A DNA stretch of 21,460 nucleotides from Actinomycetota bacterium (GCA_009702525.1 WLHW01000011.1:1-21460), one strand, 5' to 3'; counted from the first letter of the stretch, positions 8,541 to 17,546 are shown. A program made the numbers and translations. The notes: a model not told the origin generated them from the sequence alone.

Positions 8541-9148
8541 TTGTTAACATCCTGTGATGGGTGAGCTTGCTTTACATCACCGTTGTAATAATTCGTATCA
8601 GTCATATCTGGATACATTGGATGCGGAGGCAGCAACATGCCTGCACGTAATGGGCCGAGTAGATCGTCTTTTTCAAAGATTAATTTCGCACGAGAATCAT
8701 CAGCTAACTCATACTCATTGGTCATTGTTAACGCGCGAGTTGGACATGCTTCAATGCAAAGACCACAAAAAACACAACGCAAGTAGTTAATCTGATAAAC
8801 CTTGCCGTAGCGCTCACCCGGTGACATACGATTCTCTTCAGTGTTATCCGCGCCTTCAACATAAATCGCATCTGCTGGGCATGCCCATGCACAGAGTTCG
8901 CACCCAATACATTTTTCTAAACCATCGGGATGGCGATTTAATTGATGGCGGCCATGAAAGCGCTCTTGAGTTGGGGCCTTTACCTCTGGATACTCAACGG
9001 TTTCAGGCTTCTTGAAGATGGTTGAAAACGTTACCCAGAAGCCCTTGAGGTGTCCGAAGAGGCCAACCGAGCCAGGTTGATCCACTTGGGAAAATTCAAC
9101 CTTAGTAAGGTCACGCTCATTATTTTTTAAGGGTTCGATCTCAGCCAC
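8537..9148 (-). CDS. nuoI: NADH-quinone oxidoreductase subunit I (two 4Fe-4S clusters)
   Basis: A peripheral-arm subunit binding clusters N6a and N6b. Counting from the GTG start (203 residues), two ferredoxin-like motifs are intact: Cys80, 83, 86 and 90 in CIGCELCAWACP, and Cys125, 128, 131 and 135 in CVFCGLCIEACP. The preceding GFWVTFSTIFKKPETVEYPE is the typical amphipathic entry region. I prefer GTG at 9148 because an excellent ribosome binding site, AAGAAGGAG (9163-9155), ends six bases before it, giving an eight-base overlap with nuoH. An ATG at 9178 would add ten residues and overlap nuoH by 38 bases. The C-terminal tail (PDMTDTNYYNGDV) resembles that of other actinobacterial NuoI proteins. 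Confidence 0.95.
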   Translation of the reverse strand: MAEIEPLKNNERDLTKVEFSQVDQPGSVGLFGHLKGFWVTFSTIFKKPETVEYPEVKAPTQERFHGRHQLNRHPDGLEKCIGCELCAWACPADAIYVEGADNTEENRMSPGERYGKVYQINYLRCVFCGLCIEACPTRALTMTNEYELADDSRAKLIFEKDDLLGPLRAGMLLPPHPMYPDMTDTNYYNGDVKQAHPSQDVNK

Positions 9149-10388
9149 GGTCGACTCCTTCTTTGTTATTTGAGACATTTATGGATGTCAAAGCCACTGG
9201 AAGTTGCGGCAGAGAAAAACTTGGCGCATCTGCGTTATCAACAATAGCTTCGAGTTTTTTCTTCTTAGCGTTCTCAAAGCCGATATTGACCGCCATGATG
9301 AGGAAGACCACGGCCGAAGCAAAGGCAACTACTACGAGGCGAGGTGCACCTTGCAGTGAAAGCACACGAAGTGTTGCAACAACCAAGATCCACAAAATTG
9401 AAACGGGAATCAAGACTTTCCAACCAAACTGCATGAACTGGTCATAGCGAAGGCGTGGAAGAGTTCCACGTAGCCACACAAATACAAAGAAGAAAACCAA
9501 AACTTTTGAGAAGAACCAAAGTGCAGTGAACCAACCACCGAGCCAGTTTTCAGTAAAACCTAAGAATGGTGGAGCGTGATATCCGCCTAGGAATAACGTT
9601 GTGGCCAAAGCGGAGACTGCAATGATGTTGACGTATTCTGCTAAGAAAAAGAGTGCGAACTTAAGTGAAGAGTATTCTGTATGGAAACCACCAACGAGCT
9701 CGCCTTCAGCTTCGGCTAAATCAAATGGTGCGCGGTTGGTTTCACCAACCATAGAGATTGCATAAATAGCGAACGATGGGAATAAAACAACTCCGTACCA
9801 CCAAGAAGTTTGTGCGGCAACGATGTCAGAAGTTGACATAGAGCCCGCATAAATAAAGACAGAAACTAATGAAAGCCCCATGGCAATTTCATAAGAAATG
9901 ACTTGTGCGCTTGATCGAAGTCCACCAAGTAGCGGATAAGTTGAACCAGATGACCAACCAGCCAAGATGATTCCATAAACTCCAACAGAAGCAATCGCTA
10001 ATACATAGAGAACACCGACAGGTAAATCAGTAAGTTGCATCGCAGTTTTATGTCCAAACAATGTAACCGGCCCTGTTATTGGAATAACTGCAAAGGACAT
10101 AAAGCAGGTTGTAGCACTAATAATTGGGGCTACGACGAAGACAATCTTGTCGGCTGCTGCGGGAATCAGATCTTCCTTCAGCGCAAGTTTCACACCGTCG
10201 GCTAGTGCTTGAACTAAACCAAATGGACCAACACGGTTAGGTCCTGGGCGTTGTTGCATACGACCAACTAATCGGCGCTCACCCCATACAGACATAAGCG
10301 TCAGGACTACGCAGACTACAAAGACCAGTAAAGCTTTGACGGTGATTAGCCATCCTGGATCTGTTCCAATTAACTCTGCAGTTGTCAT
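9141..10388 (-). CDS. nuoH: NADH-quinone oxidoreductase subunit H
   Basis: A 415-residue membrane subunit that forms part of the quinone chamber. Conserved blocks are visible: GERRLVGRMQQRPGPNRVGP (residues 36-55), followed by LADGVKLALKED (62-73), and GETNRAPFDLAEAEGELVGG (215-234), with acidic residues of the connecting proton path. About eight to nine helices are predicted. The tail after residue 370 is longer than in proteobacterial NuoH and is charged. The start ATG overlaps the nuoG stop by four bases (ATGA). Its first 14 bases are identical to the first 14 of nuoG. Confidence 0.96.
   Translation of the reverse strand: MTTAELIGTDPGWLITVKALLVFVVCVVLTLMSVWGERRLVGRMQQRPGPNRVGPFGLVQALADGVKLALKEDLIPAAADKIVFVVAPIISATTCFMSFAVIPITGPVTLFGHKTAMQLTDLPVGVLYVLAIASVGVYGIILAGWSSGSTYPLLGGLRSSAQVISYEIAMGLSLVSVFIYAGSMSTSDIVAAQTSWWYGVVLFPSFAIYAISMVGETNRAPFDLAEAEGELVGGFHTEYSSLKFALFFLAEYVNIIAVSALATTLFLGGYHAPPFLGFTENWLGGWFTALWFFSKVLVFFFVFVWLRGTLPRLRYDQFMQFGWKVLIPVSILWILVVATLRVLSLQGAPRLVVVAFASAVVFLIMAVNIGFENAKKKKLEAIVDNADAPSFSLPQLPVALTSINVSNNKEGVDRG
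9155..9163 (-). promoter_or_regulatory. strong ribosome binding site deciding the nuoI start
   Basis: On the minus strand AAGAAGGAG lies inside the last codons of nuoH, six bases before the GTG at 9148. It is one of the best matches to the 16S anti-Shine-Dalgarno sequence in the window. It would lie inside the coding region if nuoI began at the upstream ATG (9178). Confidence 0.7.
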
Positions 10389-12736
10389 ATCTTCACCACC
10401 GTAACTACTGCGCCATGTGCAGCGCCTAGGTTTACAAGTAACTGAGATCCACGTGAATTACGAGGCGCCCACACAGCATCATCATGAATATCTTCAACAA
10501 GAGCTGGAAGCGTGACTGCACCTAAAGCCGATGAGATTTTAAGCTGATCTCCATCGACAACACCCAATGATGCTGCGCGCTTTGGTGAAATTACGGCTAC
10601 ACATTGGCGAGCGGTGCCAGCTAAATTATCTTCACCCTTTTGTAAAGTTCCAAGGTCTAAAAGACGACGCCATGAAGTGAGAATGAATTCATTGTCCTTA
10701 AGTGATTCGGTTTTCCCAGACTTAATTGGTTTCATAGTTGCACGTGCGCCATCCCATGTTCCTATGGAGGCAATCTCTTTTGCTGCCGCTGTGACAGTGC
10801 CAAGATTGAGCGATACACCCATCTCTTGTGCAATCATCGAAAGAATTCGAAGATCACTTCGATTAAGTGAATTATCAACTGCCGCGTCGAATTTACGTGC
10901 ACGACCTTCCCAGTTAAGGAATGATCCACTTTTCTCAGTGATTGCAGCAACTGGCAAAATTACATTTGCACGTTGCGTAACTTCACTTGGCGCAATTTCA
11001 AGAGAGACGACAAAGGCTTTATCAAGTGCGGCTAGGGCGGCGGTGCTATTTAATCCATCAAGCGGATCGACTCCACCGACTAGGAGCGCGCCTAAGTCTC
11101 CAGAATTCACTGCAGCGTAAATCTCATCGTTTGAGCGGCCAACTGTGGTTGGAAGTGAAGGGGCATTCCATAGTGCAGCAATATCCACACGGGCTGAGGC
11201 ATCAGAGACGGGGCGGCCACCTGGTAACAAGTTTCCAATTGCTCCTGCTTCAAGTGCGCCACGTTCTCCGGCACGACGAGGAATCCATGCGACTTTTGCA
11301 CTAGTTGAGGAAGCGAGTGCGGCAACTGCGCTTAAGACTCCAGCGCTTTCTGATGCACGTTCTCCGACAAGAATTACTGACTTAGCTGTCAGTGGTAATC
11401 CAGCAATTGCAGTGGCCTCTTCGCCTGGTGCAACCTTTACAAACTCACCTTTAAGTTTTTCAACGCCAATTGAAAGTTTGCTACCAATAGATGTAACTTT
11501 TAATGCGCGCTTTCGGAACTGCTTGTTAATTCTTAAGAAGACAATTGGAGACTCTTCTTCTGGTTCAAAGCCAACTAATACAACATGATCTGCACGATCG
11601 ATATCTAAGTACGTAGTTGTTGAGCCAACAATGTGAGTAGCTAAAAATTCACGTTCTTCATCTGATGAAACTCGTGAGCGGAAATCAATATCGTTTGTAT
11701 TAAGTGCAATGCGGGCAAACTTGCTATACCCATAAGCATCTTCGTGGGTTGTACGGCCACCAATAAGTACGGCTGATGCTGAAGCTTTTAATCCTTGTGC
11801 TGCAGCAGCTAAAGCTTCCGGCCACGATGCCTGAACTAATTCACCATCGCTATTGCGAATTTGTGGATGTGCAAGACGATCAACAGCAGTTACATACTTA
11901 AATGCCCAACGTCCTTTATCGCAGTTCCACTCTTCGTTAACGGATGCATCCTCACCAGCAAGACGGCGCAGTGTTTTTCCGCGGCGAACATCGGTACGCA
12001 TGTCACAACCAGATGCGCAGTGTTCACAAGCAGATGGAGTTGAGACTAAATCAAATGGACGAGCACGGAAACGATATGAAGCACCTGTAAGCGCACCTAC
12101 TGGACAGATTTGAACTGTATTACCTGAGAAATATGAAGTGAAAGGCTGCTTCTCGTAAATTCCTACTTGCTGCAATGCTCCGCGCTCATTAAGCGTAATA
12201 AATGGATCACTCGCAATTTGCTCTGAAAAACGAGTACAGCGCGCGCATAAAACACAGCGTTCGCGATCTAGCAGAACTTGAGAAGAAATATTAATTGGCT
12301 TTTCAAATGTCCGTTTAACGCCTTGGAAACGCGACTCGCTATGTCCAGAACTAAGGGCCTGATTTTGAAGTGGACATTCACCGCCCTTATCGCAGACTGG
12401 GCAATCCAGCGGGTGATTGATAAGTAATAACTCCATCACACCTTGCTGGGCTTTATCTGCAACAGGCGATGTTAATTGTGTTTTTACAATCATTCCTGGC
12501 TCAACCGGAATTGTGCATGATGCTTGAGGCTTTGGAAAAGCGCGTCCGTTAATTTCAATATCAACTAAACATTGGCGACATGCTCCAACTGGATCTAATA
12601 ATGGATGATCACAAAAACGAGGAATTTGAATTCCAAGTTGTTCAGCAGCTCGAATAACTAGAGTTCCCTTTGGAACGCTTACTTCAAAGCCATCAATAAC
12701 AACGGTGATCATGTCGACGATTTCTGCAGTTGTCAT
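10385..12736 (-). CDS. nuoG: NADH-quinone oxidoreductase subunit G (with N7 cluster motif)
   Basis: A 783-residue peripheral subunit with an N-terminal iron-sulfur domain and a molybdopterin-oxidoreductase-like C-terminal half. Ligands are complete: 2Fe-2S N1b Cys42, 53, 56 and 74; N5 His108, Cys112, 115 and 121; N4 Cys161, 164, 167 and 211. A fourth set, Cys237, 240, 244 and 272 (CxxCxxxCx27C), is the signature of cluster N7, which exists only in some bacterial enzymes. The C-terminal domain is not expected to bind molybdenum in complex I. The start ATG directly follows the nuoF stop (TAAATG) with GGGGTAGGTG upstream. An alternative ATG eight codons in (12712) would give the family-typical opening MITVVIDGFEV but lacks a ribosome binding site. 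Confidence 0.96.
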   Translation of the reverse strand: MTTAEIVDMITVVIDGFEVSVPKGTLVIRAAEQLGIQIPRFCDHPLLDPVGACRQCLVDIEINGRAFPKPQASCTIPVEPGMIVKTQLTSPVADKAQQGVMELLLINHPLDCPVCDKGGECPLQNQALSSGHSESRFQGVKRTFEKPINISSQVLLDRERCVLCARCTRFSEQIASDPFITLNERGALQQVGIYEKQPFTSYFSGNTVQICPVGALTGASYRFRARPFDLVSTPSACEHCASGCDMRTDVRRGKTLRRLAGEDASVNEEWNCDKGRWAFKYVTAVDRLAHPQIRNSDGELVQASWPEALAAAAQGLKASASAVLIGGRTTHEDAYGYSKFARIALNTNDIDFRSRVSSDEEREFLATHIVGSTTTYLDIDRADHVVLVGFEPEEESPIVFLRINKQFRKRALKVTSIGSKLSIGVEKLKGEFVKVAPGEEATAIAGLPLTAKSVILVGERASESAGVLSAVAALASSTSAKVAWIPRRAGERGALEAGAIGNLLPGGRPVSDASARVDIAALWNAPSLPTTVGRSNDEIYAAVNSGDLGALLVGGVDPLDGLNSTAALAALDKAFVVSLEIAPSEVTQRANVILPVAAITEKSGSFLNWEGRARKFDAAVDNSLNRSDLRILSMIAQEMGVSLNLGTVTAAAKEIASIGTWDGARATMKPIKSGKTESLKDNEFILTSWRRLLDLGTLQKGEDNLAGTARQCVAVISPKRAASLGVVDGDQLKISSALGAVTLPALVEDIHDDAVWAPRNSRGSQLLVNLGAAHGAVVTVVKI

Positions 12737-14017
12737 TTATGCACCTACCCCAACAAATAGAGTTGAAGCAACTGGATCAAATGGGCAACCACCATGAGTA
12801 ATGTGAGCGATGTACTCATCACGGAAATATTTAATAGATGAAGTGATGGGGCTAGTGGCTCCATCACCAAGTGCACAGAATGAACGACCAAGGATGTTGT
12901 CGCACAGATCAAGAAGTTTTGCTAAATCTGCTTCAGTTCCCTTGCCGGCTTCAAGGTCACGCAGAATCTGTACTAACCACCATGTACCTTCACGGCATGG
13001 TGTGCACTTGCCGCAGGATTCGTGCTTATAAAACTCGGTCCAACGCAGTACTGCACGCACAACACATGTTGTCTCATCAAAAATTTGTAGTGCTTTAGTT
13101 CCGAGCATCGAACCAGCAGCCGATACGCCTTCGTAATCCAACGGTGTATCTAAGTGATCTTGTGTAAATATTGGCGTCGATGATCCACCAGGAGTCCAGA
13201 ACTTCAATGTGTGGCCGGTACGAATGCCGCCTGAGAGTTCCAGAATTTCGCGCAAAGTTATGCCTAGCGGGGCTTCAAACTGGCCTGGGTTATTAACGTG
13301 GCCTGAGAGTGAATACAGCGTTGTTCCTTTGCTTTTTTCAGTACCCATGGATTGATACCACTCGGCACCATTAGCGATAATCGCTGGAACTGATGCAATA
13401 GATTCAACATTGTTTACAACAGTAGGTCGTGCATATAAACCAGCGATTGCAGGAAACGGTGGGCGTAGACGTGGCTGGCCTCTGAAACCTTCGAGTGAAT
13501 CTAAGAGCGCAGTCTCTTCACCACAGATATATGCACCAGCACCAACATGGAGAACTAATTCAACTCCATTACCAAGGTGTCCAGCTTTATAAGCATCTTC
13601 AATAGCTTGATTCATGCGACGAACAACATGGGTAACTTCTCCACGAATATAAATAAATGCGTGCTTAGCGCGAATTGCATGACAGGCGATAATGCAACCT
13701 TCGATAAGAACGTGTGGGTTTGCCATTAGTAATGGTGTGTCTTTACATGTGCCCGGCTCTGACTCATCGGCGTTAACAACCAGATAGTGATCTTTGTTGT
13801 CACCTTGTGGGATAAATCCCCACTTCATTCCAGTTGGGAAACCAGCACCACCACGACCTCGTAAACCTGAATCTTTAACCATTTGAATTACTGCATCTGG
13901 ATCCATAGTTAATGCTTTTTGAGAAGCTTTATATCCACCATGACGCGTGTATGCCTCAATAGTGAATGAATCTTTTTCATCCCAGTGAGCTGACAGTACG
14001 GGCACTAATTGAGTCAT
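12737..14017 (-). CDS. nuoF: NADH-quinone oxidoreductase subunit F (FMN and NADH site)
   Basis: A 426-residue catalytic subunit that oxidises NADH with FMN and passes electrons to cluster N3. Visible are the glycine-rich nucleotide motif GLRGRGGAGFPTGMKW (residues 51-66), NADESEPGTCKD (82-93), the second flavin segment GAGAYICGEETALLDSLEG (159-177), and the N3 ligands Cys335, 338 and 341 in ESCGKCTPCREGT plus Cys381 in FCALGDGA. Length and motif spacing are normal. The start ATG overlaps the nuoE stop by four bases (ATGA), with GAGGG just upstream on the minus strand. Confidence 0.97.
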   Translation of the reverse strand: MTQLVPVLSAHWDEKDSFTIEAYTRHGGYKASQKALTMDPDAVIQMVKDSGLRGRGGAGFPTGMKWGFIPQGDNKDHYLVVNADESEPGTCKDTPLLMANPHVLIEGCIIACHAIRAKHAFIYIRGEVTHVVRRMNQAIEDAYKAGHLGNGVELVLHVGAGAYICGEETALLDSLEGFRGQPRLRPPFPAIAGLYARPTVVNNVESIASVPAIIANGAEWYQSMGTEKSKGTTLYSLSGHVNNPGQFEAPLGITLREILELSGGIRTGHTLKFWTPGGSSTPIFTQDHLDTPLDYEGVSAAGSMLGTKALQIFDETTCVVRAVLRWTEFYKHESCGKCTPCREGTWWLVQILRDLEAGKGTEADLAKLLDLCDNILGRSFCALGDGATSPITSSIKYFRDEYIAHITHGGCPFDPVASTLFVGVGA

Positions 14018-14643
14018 TTCTTGCCCTCTTTCGAAATCTTTAATCCAAGAAGTGAAGGCTCTCCGGCTTGAATACCTTCATGAGCTTTTCCGTCATTGAT
14101 TCCAGCAAGAACTGCAGATGCTTCTTTCCATGTAACCAATGTATTAGGACCACGAGTAGGAGGCTTTGGATCTCCTTGACGCATTGAATCCACTAAATCC
14201 TTCGACGATTGGACAGTCTGGTTGTCGTAAAACTCCCAGTTAGCCATGACAACAGGCGCGTAGTCACATGCGGCATTACATTCGATATGTTCAAGTGAAA
14301 CTTTTCCATCAGCAGTTACGCCATCGTTTTCTAGCCCTAGATGGGCTTTTAAGCCAGCAAATATGGCATCTCCACCCATCACTGCACATAAAGTGTTTGT
14401 ACAAACACCCACGTGATATTCACCGACTGGCTTGCGCTTGTATTGGGTGTAAAACGTTGCAACTGCAGAAACTTCAGCGGTTTCAAGAGTTAATAGCTTT
14501 GCAATGAGTTCAATGCCTTCGCCATCTACAAAACCTACGCGCGATTGTACAAAGTGTAGAAGCGGCATAATTGCCGAACGTGAACGTGGATAGCGTGCAA
14601 TGATCGAATCCATTATTGCAAGATCTTCAGTTGAATATGCCAT
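14014..14643 (-). CDS. nuoE: NADH-quinone oxidoreductase subunit E (2Fe-2S)
   Basis: A 209-residue thioredoxin-fold subunit that forms the NADH-dehydrogenase module with NuoF and NuoG. The N1a ligands are Cys81 and Cys86 in GVCTNTLCAVMGG and Cys122 and Cys126 in ECNAACDYAPVV. An N-terminal helical part (1-70) includes VATFYTQYKRKPVG. A tail of about 55 residues after the core, rich in Gly and Pro (PPTRGPNTLVTW), is longer than the proteobacterial protein and fits Actinobacteria. The start ATG overlaps the nuoD stop by one base (TAATG). Confidence 0.96.
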   Translation of the reverse strand: MAYSTEDLAIMDSIIARYPRSRSAIMPLLHFVQSRVGFVDGEGIELIAKLLTLETAEVSAVATFYTQYKRKPVGEYHVGVCTNTLCAVMGGDAIFAGLKAHLGLENDGVTADGKVSLEHIECNAACDYAPVVMANWEFYDNQTVQSSKDLVDSMRQGDPKPPTRGPNTLVTWKEASAVLAGINDGKAHEGIQAGEPSLLGLKISKEGKK

Positions 14644-15980
14644 TAGCGATCGACGCCTCCCATCACAGGGTCAATGGATGCAACCGCACCAATAATGTCA
14701 GCGATCATTCCACCTTCACTCATTGCAGCTGTTGCTTGTAAATTATTAAAAGATGGCTCGCGGAAATGCACTCGATAAGGGCGAGTTCCTCCATCAGAGA
14801 CAACACTTGCACCGAGTTCACCGCGTGGTGATTCAATCGCAACATATGCCTGACCCGCTGGCACATGGAAACCCTCTGTCACTAACTTGAAGTGATGGAT
14901 CAATGACTCCATTGAGGTTCCCATAATTTCGCGAATATGGTTCAGTGAGTTACCAAGCCCATCACTGCCTAAAGCAAGTTGTGCTGGCCATGCAATCTTC
15001 TTATCTGCAACCATCACTGGTGCACCTTCAAGTTTTTCTAATTTATCTAACGCTTGTTCGATAATCCGTAGTGATTGTTCTAATTCATTCATGCGAATTA
15101 AGAAGCGTCCATAAACATCACATGTATCAGCAGTAATAACATCAAAGTTATAGTTTTCGTAACCACAATATGGCTGAACTTTGCGTAGATCCCATGGAAG
15201 ACCAGTTGAACGTAGAACTGGCCCTGTGATTCCAAGAGTTGTTGCACCAGCTAGATCTAAATATCCGATGCCTTGTGTGCGCTTGAGCCAAATCGAGTTA
15301 CCAACTAGGAGCGTCGTATTATCTTTAAAGTTCTTGCGCATTGTCTTGACTGCATCACGAATCTTAGGAATCGCACCTTCGGGTAGGTCCTGTTGGACTC
15401 CGCCTGGACGGATATAGGCCATATTCATGCGCAAACCAGAGATCATTTCAAAGATATCGAGAACGATTTCACGTTCGCGGAAAGCAAAGAACATAGGAGT
15501 AATCGCGCCAAGTTCAAGCGCTCCGGTACCCAGTGCCACCATGTGTGAAGAGATTCGATTGAGCTCCATCATCATGACGCGAATGACACTCGCGCGCTCT
15601 GGAACATCTGCAGTGATTCCCAAGAGTTTTTCAACGGCTAAGCAATACGCAGTCTCATTAAATAACGGTGACAAGTAATCCATACGTGTGACAAATGTTG
15701 TTCCTTGAGTCCAGTTACGGAACTCCATGTTTTTTTCAATTCCAGTGTGCAGGTAACCGATTCCACATCGAACCTCAGTGACAGTTTCGCCTTCTAGCTC
15801 AAGAACTAAACGAAGCACACCGTGAGTTGATGGGTGTTGTGGACCCATGTTGACGACAACGCGTTCTTCTTTAGTAGAACCAATCTCTTGAATCAGCGAA
15901 TCCCAGTCTCCCCCAGTTACAGAAAAGACTGTGCCTTCAGTTGTGTCACGTGATGGCGCATACGGATCAAAAGTTGTCAC
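14643..15980 (-). CDS. nuoD: NADH-quinone oxidoreductase subunit D
   Basis: A 445-residue 49-kDa-type subunit that lines the quinone site together with NuoB. The conserved N-terminal loop NMGPQHPSTHGVLRLVLELE (44-63) contains His49 and His53, the region contacting the quinone head group in known structures. GYLHTGIEKNME follows at 75-86. The end, MIADIIGAVASIDPVMGGVDR, is typical, and the hydrogenase nickel cysteines are absent as expected. The start is a GTG overlapping the nuoC stop (GTGA), supported by GAAGGAG six bases upstream within the last nuoC codons. Confidence 0.97.
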   Translation of the reverse strand: MTTFDPYAPSRDTTEGTVFSVTGGDWDSLIQEIGSTKEERVVVNMGPQHPSTHGVLRLVLELEGETVTEVRCGIGYLHTGIEKNMEFRNWTQGTTFVTRMDYLSPLFNETAYCLAVEKLLGITADVPERASVIRVMMMELNRISSHMVALGTGALELGAITPMFFAFREREIVLDIFEMISGLRMNMAYIRPGGVQQDLPEGAIPKIRDAVKTMRKNFKDNTTLLVGNSIWLKRTQGIGYLDLAGATTLGITGPVLRSTGLPWDLRKVQPYCGYENYNFDVITADTCDVYGRFLIRMNELEQSLRIIEQALDKLEKLEGAPVMVADKKIAWPAQLALGSDGLGNSLNHIREIMGTSMESLIHHFKLVTEGFHVPAGQAYVAIESPRGELGASVVSDGGTRPYRVHFREPSFNNLQATAAMSEGGMIADIIGAVASIDPVMGGVDR

Positions 15981-16606
15981 TTATAACTCCTTCGATCATT
16001 TGGAGGAGGAGTTGTTGCACCTTTATATTCCACAGCGATTCCACCAAGTGCATAATCTTTACGTTGTGGATGACCTTGCCAATCATCTGGCATCAAAATT
16101 CGAGTCAGTCCTGGATGACCGTCAAAGATAATTCCAAACATGTCAAAGGTTTCACGCTCATGCCAGTTATTACCCGCCCACACTTCAACGAGTGAAGGTA
16201 TATGTGCATCGGCATCGGCAACTGAAACTTCAAGTCGAATTCGGCGATTATGTGTGAGTGAAAGAAGTGGATAGACCGCACTGAATTCACGATCGGTTCT
16301 GTCCGGATAATGAACTCCCGAAACTCCCATGCACATTTCAAACTTAAGTGAGTCGCGCAAAATCATCGCAACCTCGACAAGCTTTTCGCGCTTAACGTGC
16401 AAAGTGAGTTCTCCACGATCAACAACTACTCGCTCAATTGCATGTGAAAACTCTGGATAAGCACGCTCTAAATCGTCGGCAACCTCATCAAAATAGCTGC
16501 CATATGGACGTTCTGAAGAGCCAGTCGATGCAGGGGTGCGTACTAGGCCGCTATAGCCAGATGTGTCACCTGTACCGCGAGCGCCAAACAATCCAGAATC
16601 AGTCAT
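15977..16606 (-). CDS. nuoC: NADH-quinone oxidoreductase subunit C
   Basis: A 209-residue 30-kDa-type subunit with no cofactor, supporting NuoD in the connecting part of complex I. The family signature runs from HERETFDMFGIIFDGHPGL (149-167) to LMPDDWQGHPQRKDYALGG (171-189). The first 35 residues are low in conservation and rich in Gly, Ser and Thr, as in other actinobacterial NuoC proteins. nuoC and nuoD are separate here, unlike the fused nuoCD of enterobacteria. The start ATG directly abuts the nuoB stop (TAAATG). Confidence 0.96.
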   Translation of the reverse strand: MTDSGLFGARGTGDTSGYSGLVRTPASTGSSERPYGSYFDEVADDLERAYPEFSHAIERVVVDRGELTLHVKREKLVEVAMILRDSLKFEMCMGVSGVHYPDRTDREFSAVYPLLSLTHNRRIRLEVSVADADAHIPSLVEVWAGNNWHERETFDMFGIIFDGHPGLTRILMPDDWQGHPQRKDYALGGIAVEYKGATTPPPNDRRSYK

Positions 16607-17164
16607 TTACGCTAACAAGCCCTTCATCTCAATAGTTGGCTTAGCGTTCATAGCTGCGAGCTCAACCTCTTTGATGATTTGGGCGCGGTTAGCTCCTAGT
16701 TTTTCATCGTAAATTTTTTCGTGAAGTTTCAGAATTGCATCCATCAACATTTCAGGACGTGGTGGGCAACCTGGTAGATAAATATCAACTGGAACAACGT
16801 GGTCAACACCTTGAACTACGGCGTAATTATTAAACATTCCACCCGATGATGCGCATGCACCCATGGCAATAACCCACTTAGGCGCTGACATTTGATCATA
16901 AATCTGTCGAAGAACTGGAGCCATTTTATTTGAAACGCGGCCGGCCACAATCATTAAATCCGCTTGCCGTGGTGAAGCTCTAAAAACTTCCATACCAAAA
17001 CGTGAAATGTCGTATTTAGCTGCTGAGCCAACGGCCATCATTTCGATTGCACAGCATGCGAGACCAAAAGTTGCTGGCCACAGAGAGTTCTTGCGCATAT
17101 AGCCTGCAAGTTTTTCTACTGTTGTTAATAGAAAGCCGCTAGGAATCTTCTCTTCTAGACCCAT
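16607..17164 (-). CDS. nuoB: NADH-quinone oxidoreductase subunit B (cluster N2)
   Basis: A 185-residue subunit holding cluster N2, the last iron-sulfur centre before quinone. The tandem ligands Cys37-Cys38 lie in FGLACCAIEMM, with Cys104 in MGACASSGGMF and Cys133 in LPGCPPRPE; all four are present with the usual spacing. A basic amphipathic N-terminus and SRFGMEVFRASPRQADLMIVAG (54-75) are conserved features. Three bases separate its ATG from the nuoA stop. Confidence 0.97.
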   Translation of the reverse strand: MGLEEKIPSGFLLTTVEKLAGYMRKNSLWPATFGLACCAIEMMAVGSAAKYDISRFGMEVFRASPRQADLMIVAGRVSNKMAPVLRQIYDQMSAPKWVIAMGACASSGGMFNNYAVVQGVDHVVPVDIYLPGCPPRPEMLMDAILKLHEKIYDEKLGANRAQIIKEVELAAMNAKPTIEMKGLLA

Positions 17165-17167
17165 GTG

Positions 17168-17539
17168 TTAGTCCCATTCCAATCCACCGCGACGCCATAC
17201 ATATGCGTATGCGACGAAAACAGTTCCAATAAAAATCGCCATTTCAACTAAACCAAAAACACCTAACTTATCGAAGGTGACGGCCCATGGATAAAGGAAA
17301 ACAATTTCAATATCAAAGATGATAAATAACATGGCAGTTAAAAAATACTTAACTGGAAAACGTCCACCCTCGGCCGCTTGTGGTGAAGGTTCGATTCCAC
17401 ACTCGTACGCATCGGCTTTAGCGCGGTTATAGCGCGCCGGTCCAGTCAGAGCTCCAGCGGCAATCGAAATTATAGAAAAACCAAAGCCGATCGCCCCTAG
17501 CACCAGAATTGGCACGTATGGATTAGATGTGGATATCAC
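17168..17539 (-). CDS. nuoA: NADH-quinone oxidoreductase subunit A
   Basis: A 123-residue membrane subunit with three helices. YECGIEP (45-51) contains the cysteine of the loop near the quinone site, and FDIEIVFLYPWA (75-86) has the conserved acidic pair Asp76 and Glu78. It is the first of the fourteen nuo genes and starts 40 bp after menG. The GTG at 17539 is the only suitable start; it has no clear ribosome binding site. A -10-like TAAGAT sits seven bases before it, so a leaderless message is possible in addition to read-through from menG. Confidence 0.94.
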   Translation of the reverse strand: MISTSNPYVPILVLGAIGFGFSIISIAAGALTGPARYNRAKADAYECGIEPSPQAAEGGRFPVKYFLTAMLFIIFDIEIVFLYPWAVTFDKLGVFGLVEMAIFIGTVFVAYAYVWRRGGLEWD

Positions 17540-17546
17540 GAATGAA

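Noticed and set aside
9149..9178. ATG at 9178 as the nuoI start
   Set aside because: It overlaps nuoH by 38 bases and has no ribosome binding site as good as the AAGAAGGAG that directs the GTG at 9148. It is kept only as an alternative.
10614..11588. Long plus-strand open frames (168 and 147 codons) opposite nuoG
   Set aside because: They lie entirely antisense to the well-supported nuoG frame, resemble no family I know, and their composition is what an opposite frame of a coding gene gives.
1543..17539. Internal terminators or attenuators at nuo junctions
   Set aside because: Only five spacer bases exist and I saw no hairpin followed by a T-run at any junction.
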